Assembly: GCA_001599815.1 (NCBI GenBank)
Contig: BCIA01000006.1
Location: forward strand, 3,660,961 to 3,724,960
Direction of reading: 5' to 3'
Length of the DNA: 64,000 bases
Source: Furcasterigmium furcatum
Lineage: Eukaryota > Ascomycota > Sordariomycetes > Glomerellales > Plectosphaerellaceae
In this document: positions 11,177-20,320 of the stretch, in pieces
Position numbering within the stretch: position 1 is the first letter of the stretch
Layout: every line of letters starts with the position of its first letter
Notes under the pieces: model-generated
What the model was told of the DNA's origin: nothing
Database searches by the model: none
What the model saw: the letters and a program-made list of their open reading frames with translations, nothing else
Translations under genes and position numbers: made by a program

Positions 11177-13591
11177 CTACTCCTCGCCCGACACAGCCTC
11201 GCCTCGATCCCGTGCCGCCTCAACCAGCAGCTGACTGATCCTCTTAAAGGCCTCATTGTCGGCCTCGGAAATGACCGTGCCGATCGAGTCCCTGGTTGTC
11301 CAGGGCGGCATGTCGAATTCCGCCCACTGCTCGGTGACGATCCTGTTGTGGACAAAGTCCTCCGGGTAAACCCGGGAGAACATCGCCCGATGGAGCATCA
11401 CGCGGCAGCCCGCGCAGAAGGGCCTGTTGTGGCCAACAACGAGGCAGTAACGGCTAGGGGCCATATCGGTAATGGCCCTGTCGGGGAGGTAAGGGGCGAG
11501 GTGGTCCTCGAGGGCAGCGATCTCCAGCCTCGCGTAATCCTTCTTGCTGATCTCGATGGTCTTGCGGCGGCGCTGGAGGTACGAGAGGCAGAAGATTGCG
11601 GCGGTGGCTTGGACGCAGCCCTTGAAGAAGCCCCTGCCTTCCGCCTCGGCCTGGGTCAGGATGTTCTTGTCGACGAGGTGCTTGAGGAGGTGCGCCTTCT
11701 CTTCCTTGGTGAATCCGATCTCGGTGATCCAGTCGCCAAGGTTGGCCATGGTGTTGCGGTACGCGGCAGGGGAGACGCGGAGGTACAGGGGCCTGCTGTT
11801 CATGATGTGGATGGAGGTCATGTTGACCTTGCTGCGGGGATCCATCCAGCGAGACGGGCGGCGGAGAACCTTCATGGCGGCCTCTTGCTGGCAGACGAGG
11901 TTGATCCACTGGAGGGAGGAGAGGATGAACTTGTCACGGTTGCCATAATCAGGGACCTTGACGAAGGCGGCGAACTCGTCGTAGAGGCCGTTGGGGCGGT
12001 CGACGTTCTTGCGGTAGCGGAGGAACCAGCCGTCATCTTTCTCGGCTACGATGCCACAGATCCAGGCGACGTGGCTGTTGAGGACCATGGTGAACTCGCT
12101 ACGCAGGACTTCGAGCATCTTGAAGAAGATGACGACAGACCTCAGGGCGCTGGCGAGCAGGGCGTTGAGCTCATGGATCTTGTTGGACTCGAGGGGCTTG
12201 TCTCGCATGTTGTGCTTTGCGGTCATGAGGACTTTCTTGATCTCGACGAGGTCGTTGATAGAGCCTTGGACACCGAGGAGGATGGTGCGGAAGAGTTCGT
12301 GGAAGAGGACACGACCTTGGGCGTCGTAGAAGCTCTCTCGCATGAGCAGGCCCTGGGGACGGTTGGGGTCGAGAAGCTCGTTGCTGACACCGCATTGGAC
12401 CAGGCCATCGGTAAGAATACCTCGAAGATAATGTCTCTGATCGGAGCTGAGCTTCTTGGCATGCAGGGGCAGGTCGAAGGGATCATCGTCCATCACGACG
12501 CGAGCGGTGCGATCGTTGGCAGCGGGGTCCATCCTGAGAAGATCTCGGGCGGGACAGCAGAGAACATTGCCGTAGTTGTCCTCCCTAAAGCCACGAGACA
12601 CCTTCTCATGGCTGCGCGTGGCACAGTTGAGGTAGACGTACATGGCGAGGTTCATGTTGGCGTTGTGAATCGCGGTGATGTCCTCGGGGTGAGCGTGGCT
12701 GCGCTTGATGCCGTCGACGACGTTACTCAGATGCTCCCTGAAGGTGACGTCGCTCAGGAACGTGGCATTGTCGATCTTCTCGAGAGTGTGCTGCATGAGC
12801 CAGAATCCATGATCGCTGGCGAACTCGTGGGGCTTGTCCTTGGAGGGATAGGGAGCGTCATACTCGAAAGTTTCGAAGCAGGCTGCGACAAAGGCCTTCA
12901 GGTCATGACCCCAGATAGGATCAGCAGGGAGACCGCCGGTGAGATGAGCATGGCCCTCGTTGTCTTCAGGGGCTCTGTTGGCATTCTTGGCTTCCTTGGC
13001 AGCGAGCTGCGCGGCCTCTTCCTCTGTTCGGGGGAAGTATGGCATGTAGAGAGACTCATCGAGCTCCAGGGTGTGTCCAAACATGAGGACTTCTTCGTGA
13101 TCGATGATGACATGGTCCAGAGTGGCTGGGGCTCGAGACGAGTGTGTACGCGAGACAAGAGTGCGGTAAGCGTTCGTGTCGGCGGGAAGAGCGGCGATGG
13201 ACTCATGGTTGCGCTCGAGGACATGGCAGAGGGCCTCCATGATTTCGTAGAGCTCGCGCTGCAGACGGTCGTTGTACGAGACGACAGTACGGTTGGCCGT
13301 AGTGGAGGGGAGCTCGAGGTCGGTGCGAGTCGGGTTCACGCCCTGGCTGCCGTTGGTCTTTGAGAGGAACCAAGTGACGAGACGAAGATGGAGGTGCTGT
13401 TCTTCCGTTGCGAGGCCCCTGGGGAAACCTCGACCACTGCCCTCGGACGGCTCGACGTGCGTGGGGAGAGGGGGGAGGTCGGGGACAGGGGGAAGAGGAC
13501 GAGAAGCATGATGACCTCGAATGGGAAGCTGTTGGGCTTGCTGAGGCCGAGGTCCCTGTGGCCTCTCGGAAGGGCGAGAATGGACGGGCAT
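11177..13591 (-). CDS. Unrecognised 804-residue fungal protein
   Basis: Single long exon from ATG 13591 to the stop at 11177. I recognise no family. The N-terminal 60 residues are proline-rich and low in complexity. The rest looks globular and largely alpha-helical, with aromatic-rich blocks such as HGFWLMQHTLEKI, SSLQWINLVCQQEA and NLGDWITEIGFTKEEK. Near residue 720 is NRPFCAGCRVMLHR, a C-x2-C pair close to the C-terminus reminiscent of the second half of some deaminase zinc sites, but I see no matching upstream H-x-E signature, so no enzymatic role is claimed. No signal peptide or membrane span is seen. Coding status is well supported by length and composition. The opposite strand carries a 747-residue shadow ORF, which I rejected. 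Confidence 0.75.
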   Translation of the reverse strand: MPVHSRPSERPQGPRPQQAQQLPIRGHHASRPLPPVPDLPPLPTHVEPSEGSGRGFPRGLATEEQHLHLRLVTWFLSKTNGSQGVNPTRTDLELPSTTANRTVVSYNDRLQRELYEIMEALCHVLERNHESIAALPADTNAYRTLVSRTHSSRAPATLDHVIIDHEEVLMFGHTLELDESLYMPYFPRTEEEAAQLAAKEAKNANRAPEDNEGHAHLTGGLPADPIWGHDLKAFVAACFETFEYDAPYPSKDKPHEFASDHGFWLMQHTLEKIDNATFLSDVTFREHLSNVVDGIKRSHAHPEDITAIHNANMNLAMYVYLNCATRSHEKVSRGFREDNYGNVLCCPARDLLRMDPAANDRTARVVMDDDPFDLPLHAKKLSSDQRHYLRGILTDGLVQCGVSNELLDPNRPQGLLMRESFYDAQGRVLFHELFRTILLGVQGSINDLVEIKKVLMTAKHNMRDKPLESNKIHELNALLASALRSVVIFFKMLEVLRSEFTMVLNSHVAWICGIVAEKDDGWFLRYRKNVDRPNGLYDEFAAFVKVPDYGNRDKFILSSLQWINLVCQQEAAMKVLRRPSRWMDPRSKVNMTSIHIMNSRPLYLRVSPAAYRNTMANLGDWITEIGFTKEEKAHLLKHLVDKNILTQAEAEGRGFFKGCVQATAAIFCLSYLQRRRKTIEISKKDYARLEIAALEDHLAPYLPDRAITDMAPSRYCLVVGHNRPFCAGCRVMLHRAMFSRVYPEDFVHNRIVTEQWAEFDMPPWTTRDSIGTVISEADNEAFKRISQLLVEAARDRGEAVSGEE

Positions 13592-14430
13592 ATTCGCTGA
13601 GAGTTTCGAGCTTCAAACTTCGTGTTGGTGAGAACGGCTGGTGTGAGCTTGCAGAAAAGGGGTATGGTAAGGTGACCAGCACGAGAAGACAAGGAAAGCC
13701 TCAGAGGGTGGAGATAGACTCGGGGGCTGTGATGCTCGGGACGTGATCGAGGAATGTGGAGGGTTGCGAGCTTGGTAGAAGAACAGAATCCACGAAAAGG
13801 GTGGAAAGTTGAAGCAGGCAACGGCTTTTTGGAGTTGTGGAAGGAAGGGAATCATCGCAAAGATCGTCAAGACGACTAGGGGGGTTGCGGCTTGAAGTGC
13901 GGCTCGGCATGCGGCTTGATATGCGGCTCGATGTGCGGCTCGACATGCGGCTGGTGATGCGTGACCCCAGGAGTTGGTCGAGATGGCTCGGTTTTCTCCA
14001 AAAAGAGAAAGGATAGTGAGATGGAGTATGAATGGCTTCACCTCTCTTCACAGGTCGGTACAGATATCAGATATATCCGTCCGGAGTGCTCATGTGGTCC
14101 TCATATCCATGGACGCCAAGAATGCTGAGGAGACAAACTAAGAAAAGGCATCCTGCCTTGACAAGGCGAGTCAGTTTGACAGGACAAGAGGAGGAGGATG
14201 AGTCCATTGACTGACTGGTCGTGAGCGTTTGAAAGAGCACCAGACGTTGAAGATGCCGAGTTGGAGTGTGGCGAGAAAGTCAAACACCGTAGGAGTCAAT
14301 TTGAATGTCTCTTGTAATGGCAAATTTCGTGAGTACCTATGCAGAGGATACATCGTGGCTCGGATATGTTTATGTAAACGTCGTTATATGCAAGTGTATC
14401 TGCTTTTCCAAGCGGCCATGCTCGATCGCT
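13592..14430. other. Intergenic region between two minus-strand genes
   Basis: About 840 bp holding the 12-bp tandem repeat and otherwise no supported gene. It should contain the promoter and leader of the 804-residue gene and the 3' end of the upstream regulator's transcript. Confidence 0.5.
13887..13958. repeat. Six-copy 12-bp tandem repeat
   Basis: Six near-perfect 12-bp units fitting GCGGCTYGRYRT, read on the + strand, in the upstream region of the 804-residue gene. The unit length is a multiple of three, so on the minus strand it reads as a serine/arginine repeat (SSRM/SSRT) in one frame. I see no convincing gene containing it. Confidence 0.85.
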
Positions 14431-16544
14431 TCAGTTCATGTGCATGAAACATCCAATCTCACCCTCTCCGTCCTCCCACACTCCAGATATGGGGTTCTGT
14501 GTCAGCGCCGTGGCCATGAGGATGCCCTCTTCGTCAAAGTAGGCCATCCGGCTCTGTAGCCTCCACCACTGCTCCTCCCTGGAGCCCTGGCGGGCGTTCC
14601 ATATCTCGACGGCACGGTTCCGCGATGCCAGGGCGTGGAACATGCGGCTATCCCAGAGACCATCGCGGCGGGGATGGCGCCCTAGGATGCGCACGGCTTG
14701 CTCGCGGACCTCAAAGTCGCGGCAGCGCATGCTCGCGATGAAGAGGGGATAGGTTGGGCTCGTGTCCATCGTGAAGACCTCGCCGCCCGCAGGAGAGGTG
14801 GCGTCGCGCTGGTGGTGCAGGACAATTTCGGAGAGGGAGACGATCTCGCGGAAGATGGGTGTAAGGCGGGCGATGGTGGCGTAGTCGCAGCTGAGGGGGG
14901 CGACGGCGCATGTGAAGAGGTTCAGATATTGTATCCGCAAGTGAGCGGCTTTGATAAAGGTATCGTAGTTGTTCGCCGTGCAGGAGACAGATGCGTCCCA
15001 GACAGGCTGGAAGGCAGAGAGCCAGCGGGAGAGGACCTGCTGGAAGTGTTGGTTTTCGGGGAGTGGCGTGAGGATCTCGCCGGCGCGGATCATCCCGGTG
15101 CGATGAAGATGGCTGGCGACGCGGTTGTTGCACTCGGCGACGAACTCGTTAGCGAGGTCGTGGTGTGTGATTCGGAACACCATGTCAGAAGAGTGGATGA
15201 TGTAGTGCTGGGTGATCTCCCACCAGCGACGGGCTGTCACGAGGTCATCGAACGAGTCTGGCATCTCGTCGACCAGCCTCTCTTGGCCCAGGCCTCCACG
15301 GCAGCACCATGGCAGAGAGAACATGGCATGGCCAGGGCTGGGTGGTTGGGATCTGTCTTGGAGACAGGGTCGCAAGACACCGCACGACCAAGACTGATAC
15401 ATGAATCGCTGGAAGGTGTGAATGACATCTCGCTCGAGTGTCTCTGACCCCAAAGGGTTCGCGTCACCGTCGGCCAAGCATCTCCTTTTCATCATCTCAT
15501 CCAGCATGATCTGTCCATTGTTGGAATGGGAGAAGGCCGCTCGGCTATCACCGTGAAGGCTTTCGAAGCAGAGGAATAGGAGGCAGCAGATGACAGCGGC
15601 ACGGAGACCGTCACTGTCGACACCGGCTGCTCGTAGGGCGCCTAATGCCTTGCCATAGTATGACAGGGCTGGTCCGTAGTCTGGCCCGTTCGCTGCCAAT
15701 TCGGCTGGTGTTTGGGCCATGAAGCCCTTTCTGACCGACTGGTTTATGGCACCGACGGCCATGGCGGCGTAGCGGATGGAAGCATGTTGCTGGCTGAGCT
15801 GTGGTATTGTCTTCTCCCACAGCTCCTCCTCAAAGAAGCCACCGCCTATCCTCGACCGGTCCGAGAACCAGATGGAGAAGTATCTGAATTCGAGATCATC
15901 GTCGAAGATGTTGTCGGATGGCTCCAGCAGCAGACGGCTGTCGGCCTCGGACTGCCGTGCCTTGGGTGCAGAGCGGCGCTGCACGGTACTGTTCTTCGCC
16001 GCGAGGGTCCGCTTCTTCGACACGCTCCCAGGAGCATCTGATGGCACTGGTGAGGAGGCAGCTGAGGGAGTGGTAAAAGGGCCTTCGTAGCCGTCACAGA
16101 AGCCCTGCCATTTCAGGCATCGATTGCATGAGGGTTTTGCCTCGTCGCACTTGACATGGCGTCTCCTATTGAGGAGTTAGACTGCAACCTATGATGAGAC
16201 GGGCGTGAGGGTAGTTACGTACTTGCCTGTGAGTCGAGAGTCAGTGACATGTGCGTCTCAAGGGGCATCGAAACCACTTACAAGTCATACATCCGGTCCG
16301 AACCTTGGGCACGCTGGCTCGCGTTGCCCGCGGCCTCCTTTGCAGAGCAAAGGTCACGATCTGGGGACCCGGCTTCTGGTCCCTAATAGTTGCAAGTTAG
16401 CACAGTTAGCCCCTCTAGATGTATCTCAGACAAGATAGCCCCTGAGGGGCCGAGGCAAGTTACATACCCCGCGCTGGAGAACGGGCGACTGGAGAATGTT
16501 TGCATGGAGAAGTTGATCTGTTTTTCACAGACCGAGGCACTCAT
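14431..16544 (-). CDS. Zn2Cys6 transcription factor with a predicted 4-nt microexon
   Basis: Exons (minus strand): 16468-16544, 16282-16382, microexon 16223-16226 (GCAA), 14431-16165; 638 residues. The zinc cluster RTGCMTCKRRHVKCDE...C-x2-C-x6-C occupies residues 57-84. Its Cys60-Lys61 codons are assembled across two introns: 55 bp (16227-16281, GTAAGT...CACAG) and 57 bp (16166-16222, GTACGT...CAATAG), each with a branch-point-like CTGAC/CTAAC. A single larger intron with donor GTGGTT would give the same protein, but that donor is weak. The first intron is 16383-16467. A C-terminal fungal-specific transcription factor region follows (EFRYFSIWFSDR, WEKTIPQLSQQH). The ATG at 16544 gives a short N-terminus before the cluster. 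Nuclear regulator; target genes unknown. Confidence 0.85.
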
Positions 16545-18508
16545 TGTGTGGATCGATGGACAATATCGATGGAGAAAACAACCAAGGTGAATACTTTTGA
16601 GGGTGCTGCGGCACTTGCGTCTGACAACCGCGGCCGGGGGCAGGCCCCGTTTTGAAGATGTCGACACGGACACTAAGTGTGTCTTCACACGTCGATTACC
16701 TCCGCGCACTGGCAAGCCGGGCACCCCTGGCAAGGGGCTGGTATCCAGGTTCTCTTGGCGACTGCACAGGGGGTGTGGCCTCTGGCCAACCGGGAGCGGG
16801 TCAGTCGTGGCGCTGAGGCAGGTTGCATCGCCAGCTTACAGCGTAGAGGAGAATCGGGGATTGGGCCGTCATCAGCATGTACATATGTATGGTGACGCCG
16901 CCATCAGCCCTACCAGCCCTGGGGGCCGGGGATGGGCCGCCAGCCTGCTTCTGGAACCTTGCCCGGTGCCTTCTTCCATGTCGGGCATCTCGAGTCTCCT
17001 CCCCGGCGCATTGTTGCGTCTGATCAGCAGACTCCCTATTCATGACAGCGATGCTTCAACGTACAGAAGTGGCCTGCAAGCGCTGTCTTTGTTGACGGAC
17101 CGTCGCTGCGCCCTTCATTTCGCGGGTCCAACAGTCCACGATCAGGGCGCTGTGCTGCAGGGGTCATGCCGTGCCCCTTCGTGCAGTCGGTGTAAGTCTT
17201 GCCCTGCGAGGTTGCGGGAGCCGAGGCATCGAACCCTCCGCCGCCATGCCACGCGAGATATGAACACACACCCCTGAAACCTGCTCTTGAACATCCGGAC
17301 CCTTCCGCTGCTCACTTGATAACCGTTGCGGACGGGCGGGCGGTCGCTCGGCTCTGAGCATCTTCATGCCTCCAGTCGTCAGCTGCCGAGCATGATGCCA
17401 CGAGTCCATCCATCGTTCTGTGGTGCCGAGATTGCATCCAATCCCACGATCCAGAACCGATAAGCAACAATGGCTCTGCTCGGGCTCCAGCCTTGGTGGG
17501 TACTGAATGATCATCAGCTTCTCGGCAGTCGCCTAAAGCGTCTCGGCAGCCTGGATGATCCCGCTCGAATGGTGCCGCGACGTCGCGGCTGGAGAAAAGC
17601 GCGAGAGCGCGAACCGGGGTGCGATGGATTTGAAGATCCGCTGTCCCCATCTAATAAAGGGGGCGAAGCACATACCCTCCCTCCTTCGCGTACGCCGAAT
17701 CAGAGGCACAATACCAATGTGAGATGGTCAGACAGACATGTGAATGCGTCACGGCTCCTTTCCGCTGCTCTCTGTTGCCGCTCGGCCGAGTTTACTGTTG
17801 ACTGCGTCGCTTGTGACTCTTCTCAGGGCGGCAGAACGCTCATCTCTTCTTGGCAGTCAGACATGCTTCGCTTGCATGGTCCTCAGTCATCGTCAATCTC
17901 GTGCTCGTGAGAACCCTTGAACTTCTGGTCGGCGATGCCGCGTGGAGATATGTAAGTACGCATGCCTCGACTGCGAGGCAGCTGAACCTGGCACCATCAC
18001 AGGTTCCACGGGGTGTGCTGCCAGGTCTTGGATTTTGCATCTGTGCCTGTGCGGCGAAGACGCTTCGACGAAACAATCATCACCATCGATACGTGTGGTG
18101 CTCGAACCTGTATATAAGGTGAGAGTGGAGGTTTTCCATGCGGAACCTCCGAGCAAGCCACGATCGGCGCCGTCCCGGGAGCTGAATCGTGGAGACCGGG
18201 TCGGGCGGTGATGGACGGAGGCAACATGGCAGCAGACGAGGACGAGGTGAACTGCACCCATTTGGCATGGATGATAAGGGACCGATAAGATGAGGCCCCG
18301 CTAAAAACTTGATCTTTCTCAGAGCCCCACTAAAATTTTCCAAGTCCCTCCAGTTGCTCTTGCAGCTCTGAAACCACAACACCATCAACCTCAACTTTAA
18401 TCCAGGCTTTTCGCACGGGGTTTCCAGCCTGCTACGCACCTATCTTTCACAGGACAAGATCAAGACTTGGCAGCACACTCAAATTCCTTTGCCCGAGTGT
18501 CAGGCAAC
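16545..18508. other. Divergent intergenic region
   Basis: About 2 kb between the minus-strand Zn2Cys6 gene and plus-strand NAF1. No supported gene. A TATATAAG element at 18111-18118 lies about 390 bp before the NAF1 ATG and could be a core promoter, leaving a leader of roughly 350 nt. ORFs here have shadow-like composition. Confidence 0.45.
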
Positions 18509-20320
18509 ATGTCTGGCTTCACGATTCCCGGCCTCGGGTTCGCCAAACCCAACGAGACACTGCCGCCTCTCCCCGCCGATGTTCTCGCCGCCGCCGCTAG
18601 CTTCGAAGGCGTCAAGGTCGACCAGGACGACACGACGATGGCCGATGCTTCTGCGGCTCCAGCAGATGCCGCGACTACCCCTTCCGAACCCCAGAAGCCC
18701 AGCACCGCCGCCGAACCAACAACCGCCACTCCAGCCGATGCCATGAACGTCGACACTGAACCAAATCTCTTCGGCGCATTAGAAGCCTCCCTGGGATTCG
18801 ATGAGCCGTCAGAAATAGCAAACAATGGAGACGCCTCGGCTGCGACAGCTCAGACCACTGTCCCTCCCAACACATCGCTTCAGCAGGCCCCGCAAGGTGA
18901 CCAAGGCGAAGCAGAAGGCGAGCACCCTGAATGGGAGGTTGATTCTTCTCCGTATGAATCATCTTCCGATTCGAGCAGCTCCGATTCATCAGACGACGAC
19001 GACGATCAGGGAGGATACGAGCTGATGGGGGTGGAAGAGACCGCCCGCATGCTCATGGAGGCTGATTCGGACGAGGAGGGCGAGGGAGGCAAGTCCGGAG
19101 GAAACACCCAGCTGCGGACGAAGAACGAGATGGCATGGGAGCCCATTCCGAAGCCCGACGTGCAGATCACGGCCGAGATGAAGGTCGAGGAGCTGGGCGC
19201 CGTGGATCAGATCGTGGAGAACATCATGGTGGTCAAGGCGTTCACACCCGGAGAGTACCAAGTCCTCGACACCGGATCCGTCCTGTGCACCGCAGAACGG
19301 GTGGTCATCGGCGCCATCGCAGAGACCATAGGAAAGGTCCTGCAGCCTATGTATACTGTCATGTTCTCAACGCCGGAAGACATCAAGGAGCTTGGGCTGG
19401 TGGTCGGCACCAAAGTCTGTTACCCCGTCGAGCACGCAAAGTTCGTCTTCACACAGCCCTTGCGCAATGTCAAGGGCTCCGATGCGAGCAACATCCACGA
19501 CGAGGAGGTGGCCGAGGAAGAGATGGAGTTCTCTGACGACGAGAAGGAGGCAGAGCACAAGAAGGCTCAGAAGCAGAAGAGGAGAGAGAAGAGCGGGCGT
19601 GGAGGGCGAGCAGGCGGAAAGGAGCCCCATCCACTGCGCAACGAGGTCAAGCCCGACCCGGCAAGCGGCGGCCTTAATTACGATGACGAGGACGATGGAC
19701 CGTACAAGCCTCTCCAGAGACCTGCGAGCTTTGGCCAGGGGCCACCGATTCAGCAGAGTTTCATCGAGGAGCCGGAGCCTGGTACAGCACACCGCTTTGG
19801 CGGATTCCGCGGACGAGGCGATTTCCGCGGACGTGGACGAGGCAGAGATCGCGGCAGAGGCAGAGGCGGACGAGGGCGTGGCGGTGGCGGACACCAGCAC
19901 CACCGGGAATCTGGAGATGGCTACGCGCAGCCTTCCCACAGTCAGCGGTCACCAGAAGCCCAGCGCAGCTCGCCCCAGCTCCAAAATCAGTGGGCAGGCG
20001 GCAACAACTTTCAGCCGCAACCCTCATCATCAACGGCATCGGCTCCCCAGGCGCCGGCGGCGCCGGCCTTCAACTTCCCCTTTACGGCGCCAATGCAGCA
20101 GTCGGGGCAGAGTGGCTTCGTGCCCCCTCCCCCGCCAGGCTGGCCGGTTCAGCAGGGTGGGCAGAACGTGGCTCCAGGTGGCCAGCCCGCGCAGCCCGCG
20201 GCACATTTCAACCCGGCCTTCTTCGCTGCATTGCTGGGACAGATGCAGCGGAATCAAGCACAGGGCGGGGGTCAGGGCTCGTCACAGTGGCCAGGCCAGC
20301 CTCCCCAGCCGCCGCAGTAG
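18509..20320 (+). CDS. NAF1: NAF1-type H/ACA snoRNP assembly factor
   Basis: Intronless, 603 residues from ATG 18509; upstream in-frame codons lack an ATG. Nuclear factor that assembles H/ACA small nucleolar RNPs before being replaced by Gar1. The Gar1/Naf1-like core is at about residues 220-330, including NIMVVKAFTPGEYQVLD, GSVLC and GLVVGTKVCYP. It is preceded by an acidic stretch with SSDSSSSDSSDDDDD (about 155-170) and followed by an acidic/basic charged segment. An RGG/RG-rich stretch (about 430-465) and a long Pro/Gln-rich tail with QPPQPPQ at the end complete it. This order (acidic N-terminus, Gar1-like core, basic tail, P/Q-rich tail) is the standard Naf1 layout. Confidence 0.93.
   Translation: MSGFTIPGLGFAKPNETLPPLPADVLAAAASFEGVKVDQDDTTMADASAAPADAATTPSEPQKPSTAAEPTTATPADAMNVDTEPNLFGALEASLGFDEPSEIANNGDASAATAQTTVPPNTSLQQAPQGDQGEAEGEHPEWEVDSSPYESSSDSSSSDSSDDDDDQGGYELMGVEETARMLMEADSDEEGEGGKSGGNTQLRTKNEMAWEPIPKPDVQITAEMKVEELGAVDQIVENIMVVKAFTPGEYQVLDTGSVLCTAERVVIGAIAETIGKVLQPMYTVMFSTPEDIKELGLVVGTKVCYPVEHAKFVFTQPLRNVKGSDASNIHDEEVAEEEMEFSDDEKEAEHKKAQKQKRREKSGRGGRAGGKEPHPLRNEVKPDPASGGLNYDDEDDGPYKPLQRPASFGQGPPIQQSFIEEPEPGTAHRFGGFRGRGDFRGRGRGRDRGRGRGGRGRGGGGHQHHRESGDGYAQPSHSQRSPEAQRSSPQLQNQWAGGNNFQPQPSSSTASAPQAPAAPAFNFPFTAPMQQSGQSGFVPPPPPGWPVQQGGQNVAPGGQPAQPAAHFNPAFFAALLGQMQRNQAQGGGQGSSQWPGQPPQPPQ

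Noticed and set aside
11120..13363. 747-residue plus-strand ORF
   Set aside because: Antisense to the 804-residue gene; composition (Val/Gly/Glu/Asp-rich, no domain) fits a shadow created by G/C third-position bias. The minus frame has an ATG and globular sequence.
17170..17260. GGTTCGATGCC-like T-arm on the minus strand
   Set aside because: No matching acceptor stem, anticodon arm or D-arm could be built around it; not a tRNA.
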